Notes: a model not told the origin generated them from the letters alone. A stretch of DNA of 64,000 nt from Aselliscus stoliczkanus (GCA_033961575.1 CM066733.1:135520421-135584420), one strand, 5' to 3'. Counted from the first letter of the stretch, positions 24,387-35,904 are shown. Numbers and translations are program-made.

Positions 24387-24512
24387 GACAAACCTCTGGA
24401 ATTTTTGTCCTATTTTCTGCTGACGAAATGTAGTGAAAAGAACATGGACTTTGAAGGAAATGTTATTCTGACAAAATGTGACCCAAAGGCAGCATTCAAT
24501 TTATTCATGAAG
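24387..24512 (+). CDS. ECT2L: ECT2L exon with an alternative in-frame acceptor
   Basis: The preferred acceptor CTTTTTCAG ends at 24386 and the donor GTAAAG is at 24513. It reads DKPLEFLSYFLLTKCSEKN and ends KCDPKAAFNLFMK, 42 codons, phase 0 at both ends. A second acceptor, TGTTGCAG ending at 24341, is in the same phase and would add 15 open codons. Protein alignment would decide between them. Confidence 0.87.
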
Positions 24513-25570
24513 GTAAAGTTATTGTTGCATTTTTATGCCATTGCTTCACTGTGGAGTTAGACACATAGGCTTAAGAAATTCACATACAATAATAATTCTA
24601 CCTGGAAAGCTTCCAACTGGTCATTTCTCCAAAGAATTTCATTTTTTTGGATTATTATTTTTTAAAAAAGGTGTTTTGTAGTATTCTAAATGACATTTAA
24701 GTCACTTATAGGCATAAGCTGTGCCGTGTTCACCGGACTAACGCTCTTTGGGTCACAGAGGAAAAGGTGGACATTTGCATTTTACATCTTTCTCAGTTGA
24801 ATCCTGAGATAACCTAAAAAGATTTTTTTTTTTCATTCATAGCCCAGGACATTTTTTTTTGAACTAAAAATTTTTCTTTTCTTAGTAAAGATTCAAATTC
24901 ATAAAAGAAGAAAAAGTGGGTTTGAAGCTAATTGTTCAAGCAAAAAATAATCATTTTGACAGTACTATATTTAGAATCCATACATTCTTGATTACGTGAA
25001 ATAAACAGGATTCAGGAAACACTGAAAATTACATTGTCATTCAGAGAGCTTATTTCTATGAAATTGTCATTTTGGAACCATTTTATGCCCATAGAAAAAT
25101 TGCCTGCATGTCCCTGATGATCACAGGATTGGGATACCACCCCCAACACAAATTCACCATATAGCGTAGTAGTAGGAATAGACTTGTGAGTTCCTTTAGC
25201 AGACACATCACCTGTTGCCCTATTAACCTGAGGTTCTGGAAGTCTTTGTTGACACTTCCTTAGAAGGTAGTGAAGTGCTGGGAAGAGCAGACAGGGAGGA
25301 CAGGTGGTGGCAGCACCCCCTCTGCCAAGCCGCCCCAACCTTGCTCAGCTAAATGAAAGGCCGGCAGTTATACAGACCCACCTCCCTGCTGTTACCAGAC
25401 CCACCCCTTAGTTTAATGTTCATCTCCTCAAAATGGCTTATTCTTCCCAACCACAAGCATCCTCCCTGAGACGAGGATAAACCATTTCCAGGGACATCTA
25501 TGCCCTTTATAAGTCCAAGCCCTGCTTTCTTGCTGCCCCACCCCTTAATCTGTCTTTTCAGGAAATGCTC
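24513..25570. other. ECT2L intron, nothing recognised
   Basis: Non-repeat intronic sequence as far as I can tell; antisense ORFs at 25012-25579 are unsupported. Confidence 0.5.
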
Positions 25571-25579
25571 ACAGCCCAT

Positions 25580-25613
25580 GTATTAGTTAGGGTTCTCTGG
25601 AGAAAAAGAACCA

Positions 25614-25693
<80 letters not shown>

Positions 25694-26126
25694 CAGAAAT
25701 ATATATGAAGAACTTTATTATAAGGAATTGGCTTACACAGTAATGGAGGCTGAGATCTGCAGGGGGAGGCAGACTCAGGAGAGTCAATGGTGCAGTTCTA
25801 GCCTGAAGGCTGCCAGGCTCAAGACCCAGGAAGAGCTGGTGTTTCAGTTCAAGCCCCAAATCAGGAATAAGCCAGTGTCTTAGTTTGAAGGCCACAAGAC
25901 AAGAAGAATTCTCTCTTACTCAGGTGAGCACCAGCGTTTTGGTTTTATGGGCCGTCACCTGATTGAACGAGGCCCACCCACATTTGGAAGCGTGATCTGC
26001 TTTACTCAGTCTACCATTTAGATGATAATCTCATCTAAAAATGCCCTCACAGACACACCCAGAATAATATTTGACCAAATGTTTGCTTACTCCAGTCAAG
26101 GCGACATATAAAATTAATCATAACAG
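25580..26126 (-). mobile_element. LINE-1 3'UTR fragment with internal microsatellite
   Basis: GTTAGGGTTCTCTGGAGAAA, TTTATTATAAGGAATTGGC, GAGGCCCACCCACATTTGG, TTTACTCAGTCTACC and AATATTTGACCAAATG, in this order, are antisense L1 3'UTR. An expanded (GA)n(GT)n block sits at 25616-25690. Related to the L1 tail at 12380-12610. Confidence 0.85.
25616..25690. repeat. (GA)n(GT)n compound microsatellite
   Basis: About 21 GA units followed by about 16 GT units with no interruption; it expands the natural A/G-rich junction of the L1 3'UTR. Confidence 0.97.
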
Positions 26127-26164
26127 GCCACTTCTCAGGTGAAGGCCAGCCCCCCATCTTCTCC

Positions 26165-26290
26165 ATTCAGTTCCCCAAATATTGGCAAGAATCAACCATG
26201 TGTTAGGCACTGTGCTAGACCCTGGGAATAGACAGCCAAATAAGGCCTAGTCCCTGCTCTTCAAGATGGATAAAACCATAAATAGATTGA
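26165..26290 (+). repeat. LINE-2-type fragment
   Basis: GTTAGGCACTGTGCTAGACC then CTGGGAATAGACAGCC and GTCCCTGCTCTTCAAGATGG are the typical old L2-like consensus. Short and diverged. Confidence 0.6.
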
Positions 26291-27540
26291 TGATGCAGCA
26301 TGATCGGTGCCTGTTCACAGAAGGCACAGGACCGGATGGGACACAGGGCAGGCATTTAACCCAGGTTCCCTTTCTGCTTCACAGAGGTCTTTTGCCCTGA
26401 TACGGCAGGCAACTCACTTGTTGTCCGATTAACCTGATATTCTGGAAGACTGTCAACAGTTCTTCAGAGGATAGTTCAGTCCTGGGAAGGGCAGACAAGG
26501 AAGACCACTAGTGGCTAGCCACCCCAAATCTCTGAGATTCTTGGGGATTATTCTCCCCAAACGGTAGCTATCATCCCCATCCTTCAGCCTGTGAAAGCTT
26601 TTGAAAAATAGCATCCAGGGCTCTAATACCACTCATTTTCCCTTGGTTCACTAAAGGGAATAATCAAATGTAAACACATTGCACAGGTTCCAAATCCTCC
26701 CAAAGTCCTTACAACATCTGGTCATTCCTGACTCCCTGGAAACCTTATTAGAGTTCTTCCGTCCACCTTTATTCAAGGGCGAAGCTGTCAGCCCCCAGCC
26801 CCAGACATACAGAGCCCAGAAATGTCCCTCTTTGGAGCAAGAACACTTGAAGAAAGAAATAGGGACAAAACTATAGTGCTTCCTCCTCGGAAGTGTGCAT
26901 TTTATGTTGGAAAGAACTTACTGTTGGTGAGATTCTCTGACCCCTAAAAGTATGGGCACTTGGCGCCTTTCCTCTCAGACACTTTCACTCTTCCCTCTGC
27001 CAAATAAAATCCGCACTGAGTCAAGTCTTTTCAACTTACTGTTGACCCAAACATGTAATCACTGTAATAAAATAATGCAGTGATTTGAGCTTAAAGTTGC
27101 CTCAGTGCTGGGAATCAGGCCTGCTAGTATTATTATATCAACTACTTTTATAAAACTACAGAAATGTGAAACTCCTTAATGCCTAGAAATCCCATTGATA
27201 TATTTTTCATTTTCTTAAACTGATATAGCTTTTTAAAATCAAATTAGAAAAAAATATGTTATTTTCTATTTAACAATTAAGAGCTTGTGCACCAAGCCCA
27301 TAAAACAAAGTTGGGGACCCCCAAGGGGAGACAAACCACAGCTGAACTAGGATAAAATAGAGAAACTGAGTTACTACTCCACACATTAGGGTTTAATTTT
27401 CAAAGCTATAGATATTTGTCCAGAAGAGCACGCAAACCTCACAGCTTTAGGAGTGGAAAGTAATGGCTTTTGCTGAGATAATTGTTTTCAAGAGCCTTTC
27501 ATAGGGGCTAATGTAAGAAGGCTTGTCTGCTAAATCCAGG
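26291..27540. other. ECT2L intron, nothing recognised
   Basis: No gene or repeat assigned between the L2 fragment and the microsatellite. A partial direct echo of 25198-25280 (CTGTTGCCCTATTAACCTGA) appears at about 26405-26490 (see findings). Confidence 0.5.
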
Positions 27541-27544
27541 ACTA

Positions 27545-27593
<49 letters not shown>

Positions 27594-27602
27594 CTATCTA
27601 TC

Positions 27603-27651
<49 letters not shown>

Positions 27652-27905
27652 CCTATGTACCTTTCTATGTATCTATCATCTATGTATCTATCTATGTATC
27701 TATCTATCTATCTATCTATCTGTCTTTGTATCTACCTATGTACCTTTCTATCTATGTATCTATCATCTATGTATCTATCTATGTATCTATCTATCATCTA
27801 TCGTCTATATACTATCTATCTATCTATCTATCATCTATCTATCATCTATCTATCTATCTACAATATTTATCTATCATCTATGTATCACCTATCTATTATC
27901 ATCTG
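27545..27905. repeat. Compound (CA)n - (TATC)n microsatellite
   Basis: About 23 CA units (27547-27592) run into roughly 310 bp of TATC-type tetranucleotide units with interspersed TATG/TACC/TGTC variants and ATC slips. The long open frames read through it are repeat translations (Ile/Tyr/Leu/Ser rich), not genes. Confidence 0.97.
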
Positions 27906-27929
27906 GCTGCCCAATCAATAGTGACTCCT

Positions 27930-29830
27930 GAGTTTTGTGTCCCTGCAGTATTTACACTGACACCATACAACCATGGCGATAGGTCACAGCCAGAATCTTA
28001 GTTGTTCCTGAGCTCCACCTGTCATTGTCACAACTATCCCTGGCCCCTAATCTAGGCAGCCAAGGGTTTTCTAGGAGAAGCACCAGCAAAACCTAGGATG
28101 TCTCTGGCAAGTGCAGTGCCTGCGCCTGCTCCCACCTAGAAAATGATTCCTACCAAATGATCACAGGTCTCCCGTATATGTCGTGGGCAAATGCCCACCA
28201 CCTCCAAAAATTGTTTTCTTATAAATGTGCTCTTGTTACTTCCCCTGAATAAGGAATGGCATCTTAATATAAAAATAGTCTTTAGAAATCCTAATAATTA
28301 GATGTCTAATATATAATGTGAGAACTTGCTGGTTTCAGGTTCAATCAAAATTGAAAATTACTGTGCAAAATCGCTTTCCTCCCCACAAGGAACACTTTAT
28401 ATGTAATAAGAATAGCTGCTGCTGAGGCAGAGATGAAACCAAGGCCCAGTGTGAACAAGCCCCTCTGAAGTAACCAGGGGGTCTGGGGGTCCGTGCCAAG
28501 GCCTGAGTTTTAATGCATAAGCACTCATATGAGCATCACAACAGGGCGATAACCCAGAGAAGGGCGCCTCCTTTATCTGTGAGGGCCACGGTATGATTCC
28601 AGGCTGTTTGGGGTCTCTTAATCATGGCCAGACAGTTTGAGTTTAATTTTCATTTTGTGTCTGCAACCACATCTACCTGCATGGCAATTGGTATCACTAC
28701 TGACAGATTGAGACGTTATCATTTCTCTATATAAATAATCAGCACTATTATTTATTTCGAAAGACAGGGTCCCATGCATAGAAGTATTTTGTATAAAACT
28801 CGAAGTAGATCCTGCCCGCCCCCCCCAGGCCTAAATATAAAAATACCTGGTGGGCTGATAAGGGATGGCCACAGGTGGGGAAGACGCAGAGACGATGGAA
28901 GGACTCTGGAGCAGACACAAAGCACCTGGCTCAGGTGGGGCCTCCTGCTGACCAGGGAGAAGCTGCTGGCTGCAGGCCAGGACCTGATACAAAGCCTGCA
29001 GGTGGCCAGAAGGAATGGCTGCAGATACAAAAGAAAATGTTGGTTTTGCCTGAGTGAGCCAAATGGAGACTTCCTTACAAATAGATGTTTTCCTTCCAGT
29101 CTCACCCTTGGCTATCAAGGGGTTACCATGGATAGTTTCGCCTTTGACTAGGAAAGGCAGCAGTAATTGACCATTAATCCTCATTAGCTCTCAGCACAAA
29201 TGTGGGACCATTGTCCCATTGCTAGAGTGAACTGCAGCAGGTGCGACTTTATTTTTTTAACTGCTGATTTATAAGAAAGCCACAAGACCCATTCACACAG
29301 TGAAGTGATGAGAGAAGAAGCAATATTTACAAGTGGAAACAGACAGGTCTACAAAGGGCAAGTAAATGGTTTCTGACATACTTTCATTAGGTAAAAAAAA
29401 GTAAATTTTACAAAGTGCTGTGAGCTCTTTTTCCCTGGCATCTTCAAAGTAAGATAGCCTGTTTGTCCTCAGCAGAGCCGGGCACAGGCCTGGACCCAGG
29501 CTGTGCGGGGTTCCTTCAGGCCGTGAGGAGCCGCTGAAGAGCAGAATCACCCCTCTGGCTTCCAGGGTAAAAGGGAGCTGCCCTGAACTGAGTTTCTCAA
29601 TTATCATGCAGTTCAAAGGAAGTGAAAGGTTTTTTTGTTTATTTTGTTTTAACATAAAATGTAATTTAAGAGAGGCACTAACTTTGTGGAGTGCTTAAGC
29701 ATGGGATCCAGGGAACGCTGTGTTAGGGCCGAAGGCAGAGCCAGCGAAAGGCTCCTGTGGGCACAGGCTGGGCACTCAGGTAAGACACCCTGAGGCCTGC
29801 ATCCAAATAATCAAATCTACATTCAATCCT
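27930..29830. other. ECT2L intron, no gene supported
   Basis: Mostly unrecognised sequence. At 28750-29180 four ORFs of 60-125 codons lie on both strands of one GC-richer block, without splice phase, homology or consistent codon use. Confidence 0.5.
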
Positions 29831-29833
29831 CAG

Positions 29834-29920
29834 GAAAGAAACATTTTGGAAGACAATCCTCAGGACAAAAAGTCGAGTCTCAGCAAAAATGATCCAAACT
29901 TTGAGGTGCTGGTTCAGCTG
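29834..29920 (+). CDS. ECT2L: ECT2L exon: linker before DH
   Basis: The acceptor CAATCCTCAG ends at 29833 and the donor GTAAGC is at 29921. It reads ERNILEDNPQDKKSSLSKND and ends NFEVLVQL, 29 codons, phase 0 at both ends. It is charged and low in hydrophobics, as expected of a flexible linker ahead of the RhoGEF domain. A 5.3-kb intron separates it from the previous exon. Confidence 0.92.
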
Positions 29921-30120
29921 GTAAGCCAAACATCATGTAATAAGGATTTTCCATTTGTTTTTCTCTGACCCAAACCAACCAACCAAACAAACAACAACCA
30001 AAAAACCCCACTTCAGCCTTCATTTTGGTTAGGTCTTCTTTTTTCTTGAAAGTTTCCCTTAGGGGAAAAAGAAACTCCCAAATGTAATGATGGGGAATCC
30101 CGTCAGTATATTTTTCTTTT

Positions 30121-30238
30121 ACTTTTTTTAATTTTTATTGTTCTTTGAGGGCAGTGTCACTGGCCCTCATATATGGGACCGAACCGGGGCCGCTGGCTTC
30201 CCAAGCCAGCATGTAACCACCGAGCCACTCGGCCAGCC
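30121..30238 (-). mobile_element. Short tRNA-derived SINE, antisense, young insertion
   Basis: A T-rich tail at 30121-30145, then GAGGGCAGTGTCACTGGCCC, the inverse of the SINE end, and GCCACTCGGCCAGCCC, the inverse of its head. A direct repeat CAGTATATTTTTCTTTT flanks it at 30104-30120 and 30239-30255. Confidence 0.92.
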
Positions 30239-30539
30239 CAGTATATTTTTCTTTTGAATATGTCCTGGTCTGAAGAGAAGTTGAGCCAAGAGGATGGGGG
30301 TGTGACATCTTGGGAGCACAATCTCTGCAATTCCATGATTTTTAATATGACACCGGGATGGCATTTAAAGAAATGGCACATGCACATAAAAAGGTTCATA
30401 GACCACCAACTTATGGTCTGACTTCAAACGTTGAGAATACTCAATATAGCATTTAGGGCTCCGTCTTTCCATTCTGAAAGGGTAGTGCACGAAGGCTGCA
30501 GTACACGCGCAGGCTTGGTCCTGGTCGACCCTAATACAC

Positions 30540-30740
30540 GGTATATGCACGCTGTTTTGCATTTCTTCAACGCATATCCACATTTGTTATCATATTTCAT
30601 TCTCAGAATCCTGTAGGGTAGGTGTTAGTAACCACATTTTGTAGATGAGGAAGTAAAGTTAGCAACCTTAAATGACTTCTCCAAGATAAGACAACTGTCA
30701 GAAAGAAACTTGACTCCTGTGGCCCTGACCTCAGCCCCAT
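30540..30740 (-). repeat. MIR-type SINE, antisense
   Basis: CATTTTGTAGATGAGGAAGT, TTAAATGACTTCTCCAAGAT and the ACAACTG step correspond to antisense MIR (fraction of the CATTTTACAGATGAGGAAAC consensus). Confidence 0.6.
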
Positions 30741-30959
30741 GGACAAGACCCTGGGTGAATCCATGCACTGCAGACAGTGCAAACCACAGTCTTTGGGCAC
30801 CAGCGTCACTTACCCATCCCCAGGAATAACACAGTGCAGTGAATATGACCGTATCTCATCTGACTGTGGGTAATAATACCTGACAAGGGTTGGAGGACAA
30901 CAAAAGTTTTGACTACTGAAACCTTAAGTCGAAATGATTATACATGTTGGATAACTCCA

Positions 30960-31970
30960 ATATTTTTTAAAAGTATGTAAATACACATAAAAATATATAA
31001 TATGGGCTGCAAGCCAACTGCCAAGTGGACCACAGATGTATTTTTTTTTAACTCATTAGCTATATCTAAATAGGCATTATATACAGACCATGTGTTTGAG
31101 AGATAAAACTTAGTATGAACAGTATTTCAAACAGAGTGAGTTTTCAATTGTTTTCTCTTAAATTACTTTCACGTTTTAATTTTGGTTTATGAACTTCTGG
31201 TTGACTTATTTTGGGTGAACATTACATGACATTACACTTTACTATTGTCATAAATTTTCTTTGGGGTAGTATGGGGCATACTTAGGGTTGGAGGGAAAAG
31301 CAAATTGTGTTCTAAGAGTAATAGTTCTAGGCTCAAATACAAGGCCATTACATTTTAGAAATTTAAATATTATAATTGTTTTCTATTGTAAAGATGCTCA
31401 TTTTATAACTTTGGAAAGTACAGATAAAAGAAAAAGAATCACCAAGTCCCAGTGGTGAAAATTAATTTCTCCAAACATAAACATCACACACATAATAAGA
31501 GGGTGTGGAGTTTCTATACACCAGTGTGTGATTTTTCTCTCTGCATTAAAAAATAAAACAGGACTTTGAAATATAGAAAATGTAGCTATCCAGGAGTGAT
31601 GGGTTCAGAGTTCCCAAGTTAGGTACTTTTTCCTAAATACTGAAAGAAGGAAATACGCCTGTGGGAAGCAAGTTAGCTAATAATGAGAGGGCTAGCTCAC
31701 TTCAGCTCTTCTGTCCACAGGATAATCAATAAAACACTACCAGGAAAAAGAAATAGGAAAACAAACAAGAGTGGGCCACCTCAAGCCTTCCTCACCACAG
31801 CTTCACCTCCATGAAGGCGGACTGACTCTGTCCTTTCATCTTATACAGCCAGCGACTAACACATGACACTGAACATGTATTCAGATGGGCAAATGGATAA
31901 AAGTTAATGTCACGAGTGCCTGGAAGGGCAGTTGCCACATTTCAGTCTCTTCCTACAAGTCAAGGGGACA
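30960..31970. other. ECT2L intron, nothing recognised
   Basis: AT-rich intronic DNA with no confident feature. Confidence 0.5.
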
Positions 31971-31979
31971 TTAACCCCT

Positions 31980-32830
31980 TGGCAGGATCCTACATTTAAA
32001 CGTGGTACTCGTGACGCGAGTGGGGAACAAAGTCCTGAAACACAGGGTCAGATAGAGTAACGCAGCTTTATTTGGGAACCAATGTCCCTCCAGAGGCCGA
32101 TGCTCCAAGAATTATACAAGATAAAATAGACTTTAATAACGAACCAAGTCCCAGAGTCAATCAAGATGGAGAAGGTCCCTGGTCCGGGAGAGACCACTGG
32201 GCCCACAAAGGGCCTGAGCCAAGCTGCTCTTGCAAGGAAGGACTTTGGAGAGTCCCGGAGTATCATGGCTTATATACCTCACGGGGATCTTAGCTGGAGC
32301 GCCCAGTCAGACTGCTCATGGCACTGCTCTTGACCTCTACTTTTATCGTCTTTTCCTTAGACTTGTTTACCTCTTAGGTGATAACCAGAAGTTGTTTTGG
32401 TGAACGTGTTTACCACTCAATTTTGTTATGTTCAGTTTCACACAAAAACATGTTTTTCACTTCCTCTTATCAGTCTCACACATGTACGGCATAGCTTGTG
32501 TCCCTACTAGTAAACAACTTGGTTTGCAAACCTCAATACAACATATATCATATATTATATATGCTCTACACAGTAAATCTCAGTCTGCCCTGGTTAGGAC
32601 CCAAGGTAAAAGTCCCATCTCTGCTCTGGCATCACGCTGACCTGACATGAGGGGCTCCTTGATAATACAAGCGATGGTCAGCAGGGTCCTCCATAGTCCT
32701 CCATCAAAGCTCCCTTCAATCCTGTATGTCACAACCCAGAAAGGGGGATCTCAGAGTGACTGCCTGACTGCTCAGTGCCTCCATTTCTGTCTCCTTCGAC
32801 TTTCAGGCTTGTTGAGGTTGTCATCATGAC
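31980..32830 (-). mobile_element. Solo LTR of an endogenous retrovirus-like element (borders approximate)
   Basis: Read on the minus strand this stretch has LTR architecture: a TATA box TATATAAG at 32276-32269, then about 200 nt later AATAAA at 32072-32067, followed by a short segment ending near 31980. Possible TG...CA borders lie at about 32826 and 31980, but no clear target duplication was found, so both ends are estimates. No internal retroviral genes are present. The right edge lies about 40 bp from the acceptor of the first DH exon of ECT2L. Confidence 0.7.
32269..32276 (-). promoter_or_regulatory. TATA box of the LTR
   Basis: TATATAAG on the minus strand, located about 200 nt upstream of the LTR AATAAA. 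It would drive antisense transcription relative to ECT2L if active; activity is unknown. Confidence 0.5.
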
Positions 32831-32870
32831 TTTCATGGTTTCCCTATGAGTTCTTAATGCTCCTCTACAG

Positions 32871-33085
32871 GAAAGAAAGCTCCAGATGGACTCTGCAGCA
32901 AAGCGAACTAGAGTTGTCAGGGAACTCTTACAGAGTGAGAGAAGATATGTGCAGATGCTGGAAGTTGTCAGAGATGTTTATGCAATGCCACTGAAAGCAG
33001 CACTGTCATCAAACAGAGCAATCCTGAGCGCTGCAAATACCCAGATCATTTTCTCGGATATCCTGCGGATTTTAGGTCTCAACAG
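32871..33085 (+). CDS. ECT2L: ECT2L exon: first DH conserved region
   Basis: The acceptor TCCTCTACAG ends at 32870 and the donor GTAATC is at 33086. The segment [20 protein letters not shown] matches the pattern of DH conserved region 1 (a helix with E, SE-x-x-Y and L positions), which contacts Rho-family switch regions in known RhoGEFs. It ends ILGLN in phase 2. An LTR ends roughly 40 bp upstream of this acceptor. Confidence 0.95.
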
Positions 33086-33089
33086 GTAA

Positions 33090-34030
33090 TCCGTGAGTAG
33101 GGATTTTCTGAAATCCTCATTATGCAGTGGGAGGAACCCACACTCAACAGTTTCAAAAGCTGTACAGAGGCTCAATCATTCCCTGTCCCTCTTGGGGACC
33201 CTGATCATCTCTCAGAAGAGAGAGGCTTCTTGCCACCGAGATGATTCTTAGGGCCTTATCCCCACCCCAGTTCAAAGCCATGGTGCAAGGACTGGAGTTC
33301 AATACACTGTTCATGCAAATGACAAGACAGCAGTGTTTGTCAAACACTGCTGTATTGTCATGGGAAAGGAACCAAAGCATTTAATGGGGTTGAGTCACTA
33401 GGATAGTTTGCTTAGAAAACCCAAGGCTGGGGGTCAGCTTAATAACAGCGCATGTTTCAAGTATGTAATCATACACAGAGGAAAGTGATCATTTGCATCA
33501 GTGGTAAAGTAAGATGAACTAAGCTTGTGCTTCTTGGCCAGTAACTCTCTAGACAACATGGAACAAGTTCCTTTCCCTCCGTAGGCCCCACCCCCACCCA
33601 ACGAAGTGGCCGAACTAGGCCTTTTGCAGCTTTCAAGGCCTAGGATGGCTGAATGAGAGATAACCTTAGATCCAGGGAGAAATGGGCCAAGGGAAGGTTA
33701 TGACATTGAAAGTGAGCTGAGCACTCTGCTCTGAGGACTATAAGAAACCTACCCCTGCCTGCCTGCCTGGCCAGGTGGGCCTGGGACAGTGAGGGCAGCC
33801 TGTGGACGCTAGCCTGCAGTTCTGGTTCAAGGGTTTAAGGGGAACCCACTTCCTCTCTTCCCAGCTCCTCCTTTCCTGTCAAATCTGTACCGCTATTATC
33901 AAAACAGAAGTATTTGACAAAAGTCCTGCCATAACTGACTAGGCTGAAACAGGCTGTACTAATGACCGCTAATCTATTTTTGAAGCTTACAGGTGGTCAC
34001 TGGCCAATATTTCATGGTCATGCTTTTCTC
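33090..34030. other. ECT2L intron, nothing recognised
   Basis: Includes a local inverted pair around 33330-33355 (CAGCAGTGTTTG / CAAACACTGCTG). Otherwise no confident feature. Confidence 0.5.
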
Positions 34031-34039
34031 CTACTACAG

Positions 34040-34187
34040 GCAGTTTCTAGATAACCTGAGAGTCAGGCTGCAGGACTGGGGCCCAGCTCACTGTGTGGGA
34101 GAAATATTCATCAAGTTTGGAAGCCAGTTGGACATATATACCAATTTCTTCAACAACTACCCTGTTGTTCTGAAAACAATTGAGAAG
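34040..34187 (+). CDS. ECT2L: ECT2L exon: DH core
   Basis: The acceptor CTACTACAG ends at 34039 and the donor GTAAAT is at 34188. It reads [20 protein letters not shown], then [17 protein letters not shown], then [12 protein letters not shown]. This is the DH region-2 type of segment: L-x-x-L, W, and F-x-x-Y-x-x-Y/F-x-x-N-Y. It enters in phase 2, leaves in phase 0, and is collinear with the previous exon. Confidence 0.95.
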
Positions 34188-34504
34188 GTAAATGATTCAG
34201 TTACCATCCAGGCATTTATCAGACCTTCTGAGCTTGAAAGGAAGTTTTGTGTATCATTCAAAGGACCAGAATTAATAGGAAAGACTTCTTCCTTATTCTT
34301 CACTCTCAGATCTCCTCCTCTGGTTTACTGTGGAAGGGGACCCTGACTTATTGAATTTTTGTGTTACTAGCAGCTAGCACAGTGCTTGACACAGCAGGTC
34401 CAGGAACTGGTTGTTGGGCTGAAGTAATCTTCATGCAAACTGCATCTTCCACCTGCCACAGGTACGCTGTGGCTCGGGTGCAGGAAAATGTTTAATGAGT
34501 AGGT

Positions 34505-34610
34505 AGAAGCAAGACTGTGAGCTCCGAATCCACTCTGCCACTGCAGTCCTGTGTGACCTTGACAAGCTCAGCTCTCTGATAAAGAAAGGGAATTAATAAT
34601 CCATGTGTTT
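34505..34610 (+). repeat. MIR-type SINE fragment, sense
   Basis: GACTGTGAGCTCCGAATCC, CTGCCACTGCAGTCCTGTG and TGACCTTGACAAGCT follow MIR sense order. Confidence 0.55.
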
Positions 34611-34639
34611 TCTGGAACAAGGATACTGAATTTGTGACA

Positions 34640-35420
34640 TCTGACTTTGAATAAGGGATTTCTTTGTCTTACATTCCATGGAGAGTTCAGGATAAACAGC
34701 TTCCCCTGTTGTGACTTATGCCACATGGAAGCTACGCGGGAATACTCGGTTCTCGTTGCATCACTTGCTGCTCTTGCTGGGATCTTTTCTTTCTTCCCTC
34801 TTCCTTCACTTCTCCGTTTGTATCAAAAGTGTAGCAGAGGAGGCTACCTTGGGACATGGTGGTACACTTCTGCCATTGTCCACTGTGTCCCATTTGGTCA
34901 TGTCCCCTGCCTGCACTGAGGCCCTGAAGGAAAGGCCTGCGGGCTGGGAGGCATCTGGACAATTCCTGACTTCTCTTTTCATAGAACTCCTCTCATCCCC
35001 ACCCAGAGAGCTGACCACTGCTGGACAACTTGCTTATATGACAATTGCATGAATAAGGCAATTTCATAGAAGTGACCTTGAGGACAAGAGTATCACATAC
35101 TATCAGAAACCAATGGGTGCCAAAATTTGTATAGTGATGGATAATAGTGATACCTGTTTACTAGCATAGGATGTGCATATAAGTAAGTATTCAATAATTG
35201 TTAGCTATTAATATTTCTGAAATCAGCGAATACTTCATTTCTAGAAACTAGTATTAGTGGCATCTTTTAGGCATGTACCAATTGAGAAAATGAGGTAACT
35301 TTCTGGGTACTCCAATGATGATGAATGAATACATTTTAAGACAGATAGATGTTCAACACAGTGTTACACATGATCAACAGCGGCCTTATAGGTGAATACC
35401 ATTAATAGTCTCTTACTATA
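34640..35420. other. ECT2L intron, no gene supported
   Basis: ORFs on both strands at 34647-35052 overlap each other and lack any family motif. Confidence 0.5.
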
Positions 35421-35424
35421 AGGA

Positions 35425-35600
35425 ACTCCTGTTCACTGCATGACAGGCACTTTATGAAAGGATTTTTTTCTTCCTTCACCACAAGATGATATCCATGAGA
35501 AAACTGAGATTCTGAGAAGTAACTTGACAAGATCACATAGAATTAAATTGGAATTCTAATTCTAATCCAAGCCTACCCGGTTGCCAAACCCATTTTCATT
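35425..35600 (-). repeat. MIR-type SINE, antisense
   Basis: CATGAGAAAACTGAGATTCTG, AGTAACTTGACAAGATCACA and the following AGAATT step match antisense MIR. Confidence 0.6.
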
Positions 35601-35830
35601 TGTCTATGCTGGCTGATTATGTTCAAAGAATAGGGTTAGGTCTGGTATAACTACTAGACTATACTTCATATATCAGTAAGCACCAATAGTACAATAATAC
35701 TTTGATTAGCTATAGACGTTGCCCTCTTGCTTTGAGGGCTTCATTGATCGATCACATTTGCATGGTGGAACACACCACTTTATGACTGTCAAATACAGGA
35801 AAGTTTTGACAATATAATGCTCACCTTTAG

Positions 35831-35904
35831 TGCAAAGAAATGATACCAGCATTCCGTGCTTTCCTGAAGCGGCATGATAAGACCACAGTTACCAAAATGC
35901 TGAG
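35831..35904 (+). CDS. ECT2L: ECT2L exon: DH core
   Basis: The acceptor TCACCTTTAG ends at 35830 and the donor GTAAGT is at 35905. It reads CKEMIPAFRAFLKRHDKTTV and ends TKML in phase 2. It is the short helix between the second and third conserved DH regions. It is too short for an ORF scan and was recognised by family pattern and phase. Confidence 0.92.

Noticed and set aside
25587..25895. 102-codon antisense ORF rich in His/Thr and Ser/Leu
   Set aside because: Translation of the (GA)n(GT)n microsatellite within an L1 3'UTR.
27545..27905. CRISPR-like array
   Set aside because: Short tandem units without unique spacers, in a vertebrate intron.
27523..28001. 132- and 91-codon ORFs rich in Ile/Tyr/Leu/Ser
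   Set aside because: Translation of a TATC/CA microsatellite.
28752..29184. Overlapping 117-, 125- and 117-codon ORFs on both strands
   Set aside because: One GC-richer block gives open frames in several frames at once; no exon borders or known family.
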